Shown here: piece by piece, positions 10,038 through 19,187 of the stretch
Layout of the letters: each line of letters starts with the position of its first letter
Numbering within the stretch: the stretch's first letter is position 1
Assembly (NCBI RefSeq): GCF_005870025.1
Contig: NZ_VATA01000001.1
Coordinates: forward strand, 186,001 to 250,000
DNA: 64,000 nucleotides
Direction of reading: 5' to 3'
Source of the DNA: Poseidonocella sp. HB161398
Lineage (GTDB): Bacteria; Pseudomonadota; Alphaproteobacteria; Rhodobacterales; Rhodobacteraceae
Made by a program: the position numbers and the translations under genes
Notes under the pieces: model-generated
Database searches by the model: none
What the model was told of the DNA's origin: nothing
The model's input: the letters and a program-made list of their open reading frames with translations, nothing else

Positions 10038-10796
10038 TCAGGCGACCCAGCCCGTCGCCAGCCGCGTCTCCCAATGGGCATGGCCGCCCGCCCGCGCCAG
10101 TTCGATCATCCTGCCCGGATCATAGGGCACGTGGCGGAAGCTTGTCTGCCACCCGGCGCCTGTCCGCTCGGCCACCGCGTAGCAGGCGGCGCCGGTGCCG
10201 GCCTGGACCATGTGGGGCACAGGCAGGTCGTCGACATAGGCGGGACAGCCGACGCTGCCGGGGTTCAGGATCACGCGTCCGTCGGGCAGATCCATGCGGC
10301 GGGGCAGGTGGGTGTGACCGCAGAGCAGGAGGCCCGCCTCGATCCCGGCCGCGGCGGCCGCGACCTCGTCCCGCGGCCTGGCCACGACGTCGCCCTCCGG
10401 CGAAACGGTCTCCAGCCAGTAGGTCGTGTCGCTTTCCGGCGTCCCGTGGCAGGCGAAGACATCGCCGGACAGCCAGAGTTCGGGCGGAAGCCGCCGCAGC
10501 CAGTCGAGGTGCCGCGCCTCGATCTGGTCGAACGCGGCCCCGTCGACCGGGTGCATGTCCTCGCGCGCGGTCGCGGCGAGCCACCGGTCATGGTTGCCGC
10601 GGACCGACGGCATGTCCAGCGGCATCAGGATGTCGGCCGTCTCGCGCGCGGCCATCGGCCCGCTCAGATGGTCGCCGAGATTGACGATGCTGGCGATGCC
10701 CTGATCCGCGATGTCCCGCAGGACGGCTTTCAGGGCATCGGAATTGCCGTGGATGTCGGCAATGACGGCGAAGCGGCTGGAATCGAAGGTCTTCAT
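10038..10796 (-). CDS. Metallophosphoesterase (YfcE/MJ0936-like)
   Basis: 252 aa with the full calcineurin-like set of metal ligands in order: ADIHGN (residues 13-18), NLGDHLSG (about 39-46), RGNHDRW (about 66-72), CHGTPES (about 115) and GHTHLPRR (about 160). The enzyme should be a cytoplasmic di-metal phosphodiesterase or phosphatase. Substrate is not predictable. The start MKTFDSSRF was chosen because the conserved fold begins right after it. It is a single gene between two long non-coding stretches. Confidence 0.9.
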   Translation of the reverse strand: MKTFDSSRFAVIADIHGNSDALKAVLRDIADQGIASIVNLGDHLSGPMAARETADILMPLDMPSVRGNHDRWLAATAREDMHPVDGAAFDQIEARHLDWLRRLPPELWLSGDVFACHGTPESDTTYWLETVSPEGDVVARPRDEVAAAAAGIEAGLLLCGHTHLPRRMDLPDGRVILNPGSVGCPAYVDDLPVPHMVQAGTGAACYAVAERTGAGWQTSFRHVPYDPGRMIELARAGGHAHWETRLATGWVA

Positions 10797-11429
10797 GCCG
10801 GTACCCTGCCACGGCTCCGGTGCGCAGGCAGCCGGAAACGCGCTCCTTCCCGGCATCCCCGCGCATCTGCCCGGAATGGAGGCATCCCGCGCGGCGTCCA
10901 GCCGGCCTGGCCGCTGCGTCGGGGCTTGCGCGGCCGCGGCGCCGGTGCGGCCCGCATCCGCGCAAGCCCGGCCGGCGGCGGCTTCCCGTCCGGATCGGCC
11001 CGTCCGGCCGCCTGGCTCTTCGCGTCGGCGAGGGGCGCGGTGGTCCCGTCCCGCTTCGGCGACGCGGCGCCCTTCGCGAATACCTTGGCCTTGGCCGGTG
11101 TCTCCCGCGCGGCGGCAGGCGCTGACCTGCGGTCCTGCGGGCCCGCCCGCGCAACCGGGCGCGCCTGGCGCGGCGCCGGTCCCGGAGGCCCATGACCGCT
11201 GTCCGGGGCAGGGCCGCCTGCAGAGCGGCTGCGCGGACCCGCCGCTGGCCATCCTCCCGGGCGGGCGCATGGGGGGCGCATCCGGCGCGCGGGCCCTTTG
11301 ATCTGTCCGGGCGGGCAGCGCGCCGCGCAGGGAGGCGGCACGGACGCCACCCGCGGCTGGGCCCCCTCCCGGAGGGAAGGGCAGCCTGCTGCGCGGTCCG
11401 GGGGGGGGGCGGAGGCCCCCCGGCACAGG
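10797..11429. other. Long stretch without a recognisable gene
   Basis: 633 bp between two minus-strand genes. Six-frame reading gives only low-complexity translations. Its right end holds a ten-G tract and a hairpin that probably terminate the TPR gene. A decayed gene beyond recognition is possible. Confidence 0.4.
11398..11423 (-). terminator. G/C-tract hairpin after the TPR gene
   Basis: CCGGGGGG (11398-11405) pairs with CCCCCCGG (11416-11423). The first arm is part of a run of ten G (11400-11409). It sits 7 bp past the TPR gene's stop, in the place of a terminator. Confidence 0.45.
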
Positions 11430-13130
11430 TCAGAGCCTGTTCAGCTCGGGCGCGTCATCGCCGAGCCAGGCGCGGCGGAAGGCCTCTTCGGCCTGGTCCT
11501 GCGACCAGTGATCGCCCCGCGCCCTTTCGACCTGCCAGAGCCCCCAGAGCGCCCAGCCATTGGCGGGATGGGTCTGGAGCGCGGCTTCGAAGGCCGCCCG
11601 GGCGCCTTGCATGTCACCGGCCTGGAGGCGGACGGCGCCCAGCGTCTGGCGCACTGGGTAGTACCAGTAGGACGGCTCCATGTAGGCGATCGTGTCCTCC
11701 AGCGCGATTGCCGCCTCGAGGTGATGCCCGGCGGCGGCCCAGTCGCCCGCGGCCTGGGCGATCCTGGCCTCGAGCACGTGCTTGGCGATGCCCAGCACGT
11801 CGCGGGCCGGCAGGAACTGCGCCTCCAGACCCGAAAGATCCGCCCCGGCGATGATCCGCTCGATGGCCTCCTGCTCCTTCAGCGCCCGTTCGGCATCGCC
11901 CATCAGCGCGAAGGCCGTGCCGCGCGCATAGTGCCAGTGTCCCTTGACGAAGGGGAAGCGGTCGCCCGGATCGGACAGCTCCAGGATGTCGCCCGGCGCG
12001 CTGAACTGCGCATGCGCTGTATAGGGGGCGGTATCGATGGCCTGCACCCAGGCGAGTTCGCTGCCGATCTCCTCCGAGGTCACCGATGCGAGCTTCCCGG
12101 CCGCGTCGAGCGCCGCCTCCTTCAGCCCGGCCATCTGCGCGCCGACCAGCAGGAAATGGACATTGTGCGGGTAGTAGCCGAAGCGGTAGAGCGCGCTGGC
12201 CCCGTCGCCGGCCGCCTGCAGATAGGCCTCGTCGGCAGCGATCGCCGCCTCGTTCACCGCGATCGATTCGCTATAGCGGCCGATGCGGTTGTAGATATGC
12301 GCGGGCATGTGGACGAGATGGCCCGCCATCGGCACGCTGCCGCGCAGCGCATCGGCGGCGGCCTCTGCCCGCGCGGGATCGGCCGAGGCCTCGACCGCAT
12401 GGATGTAGAGATGCAGCGCGGCCGGGTGGTCCGGATCCGCCGCCATGGCGCGCTCGAGCGTGGCGAGGATCTCCGCGCCTGCGCCCTTCGGCGTGATCCC
12501 GTCCGCCTCCCAGTAGTCCCAGGGCTGCAGGTTCATCAGCGCGTCGGCATAGATGACCTGGATGTTCGCGTCCCCGGGATGGGCGGCCGCCAGTTCGGCC
12601 ATGGCCGCGGCGAAGGCCCGGTCGAGCAGCGCCCGGTCGCCGCCTTCCGCGGCATAGCGCTGCGTGAGCGCCATCGCGAGATCGCGTTCCCGTCCGGGCG
12701 CGGCGGCGTCGACCGCCGACCAGGCGGCCTCGAAGGCCCGGGCCGCGTTCTCGGGATGCATGCCGTCATTGAGGTTCGGCCCCAGCGCATAGGCCTCGCC
12801 CCAGAAGCAGGCCGAGCAGTCCGGATCCGCCTCCTGCGCGGCGCGGAAGGCCCGGGCCGCGGCGGCGTGGTTGAAGCCCCAGAGATGGGCGATCCCCTGT
12901 TCGAAGGCCGCGCGCGCGCCGGGCACGGGGGTGCCGGGGTCGAAGCCGAAATCGCCGTAGCCGGATATCGCGGCGGCGGCGGCCGCATTGGCTGCGGGCA
13001 GATCGCCGGCGGCATGCGCGACGCCGGGCTTGTAGAGTTCGGTGCGGCGCTCGGTTTCATGGGCCGCTGCCGGCAGGGCGAGGGCCGTCGTGGCCGCAAG
13101 GAACGCGGCGCGGGTCAGTCGGAAAGACAT
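11430..13130 (-). CDS. Exported tetratricopeptide-repeat protein
   Basis: 566 aa with a Sec signal peptide (residues 1-23, cleavage likely after LPAAAH). The rest is helical repeat. TPR-like units are visible around residues 78-110 (GFNHAAAARAFRAAQEADPD), about 220-250 (LERAMAADPDHPAALHLYIHA) and near the end (GDMQGARAAFEAALQTHPAN). A conserved stretch FWGEAYALGPNLNDGM is typical of uncharacterised exported TPR proteins of proteobacteria. It likely acts as a periplasmic scaffold. It is the last gene of a minus-strand cluster, 66 bp after the small YRG-repeat gene, and has the same gaaagga ribosome binding site as its two upstream small-gene neighbours. Confidence 0.85.
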   Translation of the reverse strand: MSFRLTRAAFLAATTALALPAAAHETERRTELYKPGVAHAAGDLPAANAAAAAAISGYGDFGFDPGTPVPGARAAFEQGIAHLWGFNHAAAARAFRAAQEADPDCSACFWGEAYALGPNLNDGMHPENAARAFEAAWSAVDAAAPGRERDLAMALTQRYAAEGGDRALLDRAFAAAMAELAAAHPGDANIQVIYADALMNLQPWDYWEADGITPKGAGAEILATLERAMAADPDHPAALHLYIHAVEASADPARAEAAADALRGSVPMAGHLVHMPAHIYNRIGRYSESIAVNEAAIAADEAYLQAAGDGASALYRFGYYPHNVHFLLVGAQMAGLKEAALDAAGKLASVTSEEIGSELAWVQAIDTAPYTAHAQFSAPGDILELSDPGDRFPFVKGHWHYARGTAFALMGDAERALKEQEAIERIIAGADLSGLEAQFLPARDVLGIAKHVLEARIAQAAGDWAAAGHHLEAAIALEDTIAYMEPSYWYYPVRQTLGAVRLQAGDMQGARAAFEAALQTHPANGWALWGLWQVERARGDHWSQDQAEEAFRRAWLGDDAPELNRL

Positions 13131-13196
13131 CTGGTTTCCTTTCTGGAAAATCTGTAGCCGCCGGGCAGGGCCCGCGCGGACGGGAAAGCGGGAGGC

Positions 13197-13448
13197 TCAG
13201 TAGGCCGTGCCGCGGTAGCGGCGGGCACCAGGCGCGGGCGCGGACGCGGCGCGCGGGATGGCACCGCAATGGGCGGCACCGCGATAGACCAGGCGGCGGC
13301 GGCTGCGGACCTGCGCCTCCGGCAGGTCCGCAGGGCGATAGGCGGTCCCGCGGTACTGCAGAACCGAGCCCGCGGTCGGCGCGGCGGCAGGGCGCGCGAG
13401 GCCAGACGCGAGACCGGCCGGGGAAAACTCGGGCGAGAGAACGGACAT
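13197..13448 (-). CDS. Small YRG-repeat protein (DUF4278-like)
   Basis: 83 aa with three copies of a seven-residue motif: QYRGTAY (31-37), VYRGAAH (54-60) and RYRGTAY (77-83, the exact C-terminus). The pattern resembles DUF4278, a short domain of unknown function best known from cyanobacteria, whose repeats read YRGxxY. The start follows a good gaaagga site. It lies between the TPR gene and the homocysteine methyltransferase-like gene on the same strand (66 and 110 bp gaps). The function is unknown. The assignment to DUF4278 is by motif only. Confidence 0.65.
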   Translation of the reverse strand: MSVLSPEFSPAGLASGLARPAAAPTAGSVLQYRGTAYRPADLPEAQVRSRRRLVYRGAAHCGAIPRAASAPAPGARRYRGTAY

Positions 13449-13558
13449 GGATGAATTCCTTTCGGCAATGAGATGGACGTGCTGCGCGGAACGGCTCCGG
13501 GCGGCGGAGGGGCCAGGGACGCGGAGAGGTCAGGGCGGGCGTCGCCGCCTTGCGGGTG

Positions 13559-14545
13559 TCAGGGGCATGCGGTGGCCCTCCGCGCCGCAGGGCTGCCGGT
13601 GCCATGCGCCAGGCAGCACCCGGCGATGGCGTCCACATGCCGGTGATCGGTGCCGCAGCAGCCGCCGAAGACCCGCAGGCCGGGCAGCAGGCGCCGGAGC
13701 CCCGCATAGTCGCGGCCGAGCTCGTCGGGGTTCCCGGCATCGAGCGCCTCGGCGGCGTCGAGCTCGGCATGGCTCATTCGCGACGCGTTGGCCCGGATGC
13801 CCCCGATGCGTTTCAGCCAGGGCGCGCCGGTCTGCAGGGCCGTGCGGAAATGGTCGGGATGCGCGCAGTTGACCATGAAATAGGCTGCGGCTCCGGCGGT
13901 CATCATGTCGGTCTGCTCGATCGCATCGGCAAGCGGCGTGCCGTCGGGCAGGCGCCCGTCGGTTTCCACCGTGTAGGAGACCGCCGCGGGCAGGCCGGCC
14001 TCTGCGGCCGCCCGGATGACGCCGGCCCCCTCGTTCACGGTCGAGAGCGTGAAGGCGCTGACCATGTCGGCGGCGGTGGCCGCGAACCAGCCGATCTGCT
14101 CGGCATGATAGGCCTGCGCCTCGTCGGCGGTCATCGCGGTGTCGGGGCGGTAGCCGTCGCCGCGCGGCCCGATATTGCCCGAGATGACAACCGGCGAGAC
14201 GGTCCCGGCCTCCTCGCGCAGGTCGCAGAGCAGGGCGATGGCCAGCGCGTTGAAGCGCGCGAGCGCCTCCGGGCCGTGGCCCAGCTGCGCGCCCCAGTCC
14301 CGGCTGGCGCGCCAGGTCGGGGCCTCCAGCAGGAAGCCGGTGCCGTGCTCTGCGGCGATGGCGAGATGGCGGCGGAAATAGGCCCGCAGCCGGGCGCGGC
14401 CCTCGGCGCTGGCGAGCAGCGGATAGGCCGCGAAGCAGGGCAGATCGAGGCCCTCGAGGAAGATGAGCGTGGTTTCGAGCCCGGAATCGGTCAGCATGTC
14501 GCGGCCCTCGACCTGGGGCAGGCTGCTGCGGTGGAGCGCGCGCAT
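13559..14545 (-). CDS. Homocysteine S-methyltransferase family protein
   Basis: 328 aa (betaine/S-methylmethionine:homocysteine methyltransferase fold, MHT/MmuM-like). Zinc ligands are visible as the Cys of MVNCAHP (about residue 226) and the paired Cys of FGGCCGTDHRH (about 295). The start MRALHRSSLPQVEG overlaps the stop of the 52-aa gene as TGATG, implying translational coupling. The reaction would transfer a methyl group from a sulfonium or similar donor to homocysteine or another thiol. The donor is not predictable. No methionine-pathway neighbours are present. Confidence 0.88.
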   Translation of the reverse strand: MRALHRSSLPQVEGRDMLTDSGLETTLIFLEGLDLPCFAAYPLLASAEGRARLRAYFRRHLAIAAEHGTGFLLEAPTWRASRDWGAQLGHGPEALARFNALAIALLCDLREEAGTVSPVVISGNIGPRGDGYRPDTAMTADEAQAYHAEQIGWFAATAADMVSAFTLSTVNEGAGVIRAAAEAGLPAAVSYTVETDGRLPDGTPLADAIEQTDMMTAGAAAYFMVNCAHPDHFRTALQTGAPWLKRIGGIRANASRMSHAELDAAEALDAGNPDELGRDYAGLRRLLPGLRVFGGCCGTDHRHVDAIAGCCLAHGTGSPAARRATACP

Positions 14546-14703
14546 CAGAGCCTCCCCTGCAGGCCGGCCAATGCGATGGCACCGGCGGAGGACGCGGGAT
14601 CGACGGCGGCAAGGCCGATGTCGCGGCGCAGATGCGCGCCCATCGGCAAGGGACGGTCGCCGGGGCGGCGGGAGAGCGGAGGACGAAAGCGACGGAAGAG
14701 CAT
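14545..14703 (-). CDS. 52-aa LRRDIGL protein (DUF1127-like)
   Basis: A short gene reading MLFRRFRPPLSRRPGDRPLP, then MGAHLRRDIGLAAVDPA, ending LAGLQGRL. Its stop overlaps the ATG of the homocysteine methyltransferase-like gene (TGATG), and gaaagga lies before its start. The basic N-terminus and LRRDIGL motif resemble the DUF1127 family of very small alphaproteobacterial proteins, some of which bind RNA or affect stress and phosphate responses. The motif normally sits at the C-terminus, whereas here about 25 residues follow it. It may be a true protein or a coupled leader peptide. Confidence 0.55.
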   Translation of the reverse strand: MLFRRFRPPLSRRPGDRPLPMGAHLRRDIGLAAVDPASSAGAIALAGLQGRL

Positions 14704-14769
14704 GATTGCATCCTTTCGGGAGCTGATGCCCCGTCTTCTCGCAGGGGCGTGATCGCGCCGTTCCCCCGG

Positions 14770-14786
14770 GCGTTACCGCAGCGTTA
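14770..14786. promoter_or_regulatory. Direct repeat GCGTTA in a divergent promoter region
   Basis: Two identical GCGTTA hexamers (14770-14775, 14781-14786) are spaced 11 bp start to start between the divergent 52-aa gene and the GNAT gene. One-turn spacing is typical of tandem binding of a response regulator. The regulator is unknown. Confidence 0.35.
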
Positions 14787-14899
14787 AAACGGCAGAGCGC
14801 GGGCGGATCGCGATTTACAGCGCGCCGGCGGTCTGTGAGCGTGGGGCAGGACAGCCCGTCTCGCGCGACGCGCCGGACACCGACCGAGGAGACCCCGCC

Positions 14900-15475
14900 A
14901 TGAGCCCCGCAGATCCGGCAGAGCCGGAGGAGACCATTTCCATCCGGCATGTCCGGCCGGGGGACATCGGCGCCGTGGCCGAAATCCTGGAGTCGGAGCA
15001 TGTGAATCAGGGCACGCAGCGCCTGCCCTTCCATCCGCTTTCGGTGATCGAGGCGCGGCTGGCCGACGATCCCGCGAAATTCAAGCTGGTGGCCGAGATC
15101 GGCGGCCGCGTCGCCGGCTATGGCGAACTGGAAACCTGGCCGGACCGGCCGCGGCTCTGCCATGGCGGCGAGGTGGACATGGTCGCGACGCATCCCGCCT
15201 TCCGCGGCCGCGGCGTCGGCCGGGCCCTGCTTGCCGCGATGGTCGATCTGTCCGACCGGTGGCTGCAGCTCTCGCGGCTGCAGCTTTTCGTCTGGGAGGG
15301 AAACGACCGCGCCATCCGCCTCTACGAGGAATTCGGCTTTGCCGCCGAGGGCCGGCTGCGGCAGTTCGTGTTCGTCGACGGGGTCTACCGCGATGCCTTC
15401 CTGATGGCCCGGCTGAAAGAGCGGCAGATCGCTGCCGGCCCGGCCGAAGGGGGACCGGAGCTGCCCCGGCCGTGA
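14900..15475 (+). CDS. GNAT-family N-acetyltransferase
   Basis: 191 aa. The acetyl-CoA binding motif HPAFRGRGVGRALLAAMVD (about residues 99-117) and the following strand LQLFVWEGNDRAIRLYEEFGF are classic for GNAT enzymes of the RimI/L-amino-acid type. It is a cytoplasmic acetyltransferase of unknown acceptor. The start at 14900 follows gaggaga. The gene ends 13 bp before the large SARP-type ATPase, so the two are probably cotranscribed. Confidence 0.9.
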   Translation: MSPADPAEPEETISIRHVRPGDIGAVAEILESEHVNQGTQRLPFHPLSVIEARLADDPAKFKLVAEIGGRVAGYGELETWPDRPRLCHGGEVDMVATHPAFRGRGVGRALLAAMVDLSDRWLQLSRLQLFVWEGNDRAIRLYEEFGFAAEGRLRQFVFVDGVYRDAFLMARLKERQIAAGPAEGGPELPRP

Positions 15476-15488
15476 TAGGCTGCGGAGC

Positions 15489-18400
15489 ATGGAGAAGCTC
15501 TGCATCAACCTCTTCGGGGTGTTTTCGGCCCGCGCGGGCGGCGTCCCGCTGCGGATGCCGACCCGCCGGGCCGAACTCGTCCTCGCGCTGCTGGCGCTCT
15601 CGCCCGGCAAGGCGGTCAGCCGGGCCCATCTCGCCGCGCTGCTATGGCCGGGACAGGAGGATGCCCAGGCGCGGGCGTCGCTGCGGCAGGCGATCTTCCG
15701 GCTGCGCGGCGCGCTCGGGGACGCCCACGCCCCGGCAATCGAGAGCACGGCGGTCTGGCTGAAGCTGCGGCCCGAGGCTGTCGCGCTGGATGCCGACGCC
15801 CTTGCGGCGGGGGAGGATGCGGATCTGCCCGAGGGCCTGCCGCTGGACGGCCTTTCCGGCTTCGAGCCGGAGATCGAGGACCTACTGGACACCGCGCGCG
15901 CCGATCTGCGCCGCAGGCTGGCCGAGGGGCTGGCCGCCGCCTCGGCAAGGGCGGCCGGGGACCGCCGCTATGCTGATCTGGAAAGCCTTGCCCGGCGCCG
16001 CCTCGCGCTGGAGCCCTATGACGAGGCCGCGCTGCGCGACCAGATGACGGCGCTGTGGCGGCAGGGGCAGCGCAATGCCGCGCTGACCGCCTTCCGCGAC
16101 ATCAGCCAGCGCATCCGGAACGATCTGTCCGTCGCGGTCGAGCCCGAGACGCAGGCGCTCTACCAGGCCATCCGGGCCTCGGTCACGCGCCCGCCCCCGG
16201 CCGAAGCAGCGCCGTCTCCCGGCAGCGCGCCCCGGGAGACGGAGGTTCCGCTCTCCGCGGCTGCGGAACCGGACGCCGCCGCAGTGGCCCAACCGGCGCA
16301 TCTGCGGCTTCTCGCGGTGGTGCATGTCGCCTCGGAACGGCTGCGGGCGGCCCTGCGCGACCCCGATCCGGAAAGCGCCGAAGCCGGAAGCCTCGCCGTG
16401 ATTGCCGGCATCGAGGCGGCGGTGTCCCGCGAGGGCGGCGAACTCATCGGCCGGGCCGGGCACCACCTCTCCGCCGTGTTCGGTGCCAGCCGTCCCGACG
16501 AGAGCCCGGCGCTGTCCGCGGCCCTGGCCGCCTTCGAGATCGCGGGCCGCGACTGCGCGGTCGGCATCCATGCCGGCCCGGGCCTCGTCGGCCTGCGCTC
16601 GGGCACCTTCCCGCTCGTCCATCTCGCCCAGTCGCTGGCCGGGCTGGCAGTGCCGGGCGAGGTCCGGATCACGGCGGAGATCGAGGCCGCCTGCCGGGGC
16701 GCGTTCGAAATGCACCGCGCCGGGGCCCTGGCGGACGAGGGCGGCGGGGAGGGGATCCCGACATGGCGGCTCGGACGCGAGACCGCGGGCCGCGGCGGGT
16801 TCGATATCCGCAGGGCGCGCGGTCTCAGCCGGTTCTGCGGGCGCGTCGCCGAGCTGGAGAAACTGGGCGAGGTCGCCCGCCAGCAGACGCCCCGGATCGC
16901 GGTGGTGACCGGCGAGCCCGGCATCGGCAAGTCCCGCCTCGTGCATGAATTCCTCGGGCAGTCCCGGCCGGGCACCGTGCTGCGGGTCCAGCTGGCGCCG
17001 GGCGAGACCGGCGGCGGGCTCGCGCGGTTTGCCGCGATCCTGCGGGGTCTCGCGGCGGCCGGACCGGACCTGCCCGCGGGGCAGCTTCTCGACAGGCTGA
17101 CCGAGGGCTGGGAGGCGCCGGGACCAGCCGCGAGCCTGCGGCCCGCCCTTGCGGCCGTCCTGGACGAACGGGAGGAGATGCGCCCCTGGCTCGGCCGGCC
17201 GCGCAACCAGCGCATGCAGGCGCTGGCGGATGCGCTGCTGACGGCGGTGGAGGTCCTTGCCGGACGGCAGGCGATCCTTCTGGTCGAGGATGCCCATTGG
17301 GCCGACGAGGATGCCGGCCTGCTGCTGGAACGGCTGGCGCTTTCGCTCCATGCCGCGGGGCCGATGATGATCGTGACCAGGCGGACGGGGGCGGCGGCGG
17401 CCTGGCAGGGGCACGAGACCGTGCTGAACCTGGCCCTGCGGGCGCTGGAGCGCAGCGAAGCGGCAGCGCTGCTCGATACGCTGGACTTGCCGGGCACGGC
17501 CCGCCCGGCGGTCCTGGCGCGCGGCGCGGGCGTGCCGCTGTTCCTCGAGGAGCTGTCGCGCGCCGCCGCGGCCGATGCGGCCCTGTTCGGCGGGCCGGGC
17601 GCGGACAGCCCGCCCGACGCGCCGCTGCGCGAGATGCCGGTGCCGCTGCGCGGGATCCTGTCGCACCGCATCGACGCGCTGCCCGGGCATGCCCGCCAGG
17701 TGCTGGATGCGGCCTCGGTGCTCGGCGCGGAACCGGATGACAGCAGCCTCGCCGCGCTCTGCGGTCTGCCGCGGGACGTCTACGACATGGCGGTCTCGGT
17801 TCTGGCGGATGCCGATCTGCTCTACCGCATCCGGACCTATCCGCGGCGGTCCTACGCCTTCAAGCATGCCCTGATCCAGGACGCTGCCTATCACGGGATC
17901 CCCGGGCGCAGGCGGGCGGAGCTTCATGCCGCGGTGATCGCGGTCCATGACCAGGCCGGGACCGCGGACATGGCCGACGAGGCCGCGCTGGCGCGCCATG
18001 CGCTCGAGGGCGGCCTGCCGGACCGCGCGGTCGGCTTCGCGATGCAGGCGGCGCGGAGCGCGACCGAACGATCCGCCTATGCGCTGTCCGGCCGGATGAC
18101 CGATATCGCGCTGGAGGCCGTCTCGAAATGCCGGCCGGGCGAGGACATGCTGCGGCTGGAGGCCGAAATCCTGACCTGGCGGCGCGCGCTGCTCTGGCCG
18201 CTCGGCCAGAAGGCGAAGACGGTGGAGGGGCTGGAGCGCGCCGAGGCGATCGCGCGCGATCTGGGCGATGATCTCATGCTTGCCGAGGTCTGCATCCATC
18301 GCGCCTATATCCACTCGGATGACGGCAATGCCGGGACCGGCCTGGACTATTCGGAAAAGGCGGCGGCGGCCGCGGCGCGGGCCGGCGACCGCCGCCTGGC

Positions 18401-19187
18401 CGCGGAGGCGGCGCTGGCGCGCTGCCAGATATTCTCGCTCCAGGGCAGGATGCGCGCGGCGCGGGACGCGATCGGCGGCCATGCCGGTGCCTGGGACGGC
18501 CGCAGGCACGCGCTCGACGGTCTGCTGGTCACGCGCTACGTGATGCTGCAGTTCCACCTGGCACGGATCAGCGGGGCGCTCGGAGACGGCGGCGGCGCCT
18601 GCGCGCATATCGGCAAGGCGGTCCGGACGGCGGTCGAGACGGCGCGGCCGGTGGACCGCTACATTGCCTGCCGGGTGATCGGCGATGTCTGCGCGTTGGC
18701 CGGGGCGCATGATCTGGCGCACCGGGCCTTCGCGGCGTCGCGGGACATCGCGGCACGGGCGGAGCTCCCGGCCTACGTGACCTGGGCCGAGGCCGAAATC
18801 GCCGAGATCGAGCTGGACTCGGGCCATCGGGAGACGGCCGCCGCGACATTGCGCCGGTTCCTCGACAGCAGCGGCAGGGCGCTTCTGAGGATCGCGCAGA
18901 TCAAGGCGCAGGCCGCCCTGGCATGTGCCATGCCGGGCGAGGGAGCGGCGGGCATGGCCTCCCTCGAAGCCGCCCTGGCCGAGGCCGAAGCGGCCGCGCT
19001 GCCGCTTGTCCGGATCAAGCTGCTGAACGCGATGTCGGCGCGGCTCGCAGAGAGCGGGTCCGGCCAGGCCGCGGCCCTTGCGCGGATGGCGGACGGGATC
19101 TCGGCCGCCGAAGGGTACCGGCAGGCGGTTCCGCCCTCGGCGCGGCAGGTGGAGGCGTGGGTGCGGATGCTCGCAGAGGCCGTCTGA
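15489..19187 (+). CDS. SARP/BTAD-type signal-transduction ATPase with cyclase-like and TPR domains
   Basis: 1,232 aa. Domains in order are an N-terminal OmpR-type winged-helix region (1-95; LALLALSPGKAVSRAHLAALL), a BTAD helical domain (about 100-240), a degenerate class III nucleotide-cyclase-like domain (about 275-430; LLAVVHVASERL, VGIHAGPGLVGLRSG), an AAA/STAND ATPase and a long TPR region (about 800-1232). The ATPase has Walker A TGEPGIGKSRLV near 473-484 and Walker B LLVEDAHWADED near 597-608. The cyclase domain lacks an evident metal-binding DxxGFT-like motif, so it is probably inactive. Such proteins are large ATP-dependent transcription regulators. Its target is unknown. It is coupled by TGATG to the next gene. 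Confidence 0.88.
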   Translation: MEKLCINLFGVFSARAGGVPLRMPTRRAELVLALLALSPGKAVSRAHLAALLWPGQEDAQARASLRQAIFRLRGALGDAHAPAIESTAVWLKLRPEAVALDADALAAGEDADLPEGLPLDGLSGFEPEIEDLLDTARADLRRRLAEGLAAASARAAGDRRYADLESLARRRLALEPYDEAALRDQMTALWRQGQRNAALTAFRDISQRIRNDLSVAVEPETQALYQAIRASVTRPPPAEAAPSPGSAPRETEVPLSAAAEPDAAAVAQPAHLRLLAVVHVASERLRAALRDPDPESAEAGSLAVIAGIEAAVSREGGELIGRAGHHLSAVFGASRPDESPALSAALAAFEIAGRDCAVGIHAGPGLVGLRSGTFPLVHLAQSLAGLAVPGEVRITAEIEAACRGAFEMHRAGALADEGGGEGIPTWRLGRETAGRGGFDIRRARGLSRFCGRVAELEKLGEVARQQTPRIAVVTGEPGIGKSRLVHEFLGQSRPGTVLRVQLAPGETGGGLARFAAILRGLAAAGPDLPAGQLLDRLTEGWEAPGPAASLRPALAAVLDEREEMRPWLGRPRNQRMQALADALLTAVEVLAGRQAILLVEDAHWADEDAGLLLERLALSLHAAGPMMIVTRRTGAAAAWQGHETVLNLALRALERSEAAALLDTLDLPGTARPAVLARGAGVPLFLEELSRAAAADAALFGGPGADSPPDAPLREMPVPLRGILSHRIDALPGHARQVLDAASVLGAEPDDSSLAALCGLPRDVYDMAVSVLADADLLYRIRTYPRRSYAFKHALIQDAAYHGIPGRRRAELHAAVIAVHDQAGTADMADEAALARHALEGGLPDRAVGFAMQAARSATERSAYALSGRMTDIALEAVSKCRPGEDMLRLEAEILTWRRALLWPLGQKAKTVEGLERAEAIARDLGDDLMLAEVCIHRAYIHSDDGNAGTGLDYSEKAAAAAARAGDRRLAAEAALARCQIFSLQGRMRAARDAIGGHAGAWDGRRHALDGLLVTRYVMLQFHLARISGALGDGGGACAHIGKAVRTAVETARPVDRYIACRVIGDVCALAGAHDLAHRAFAASRDIAARAELPAYVTWAEAEIAEIELDSGHRETAAATLRRFLDSSGRALLRIAQIKAQAALACAMPGEGAAGMASLEAALAEAEAAALPLVRIKLLNAMSARLAESGSGQAAALARMADGISAAEGYRQAVPPSARQVEAWVRMLAEAV

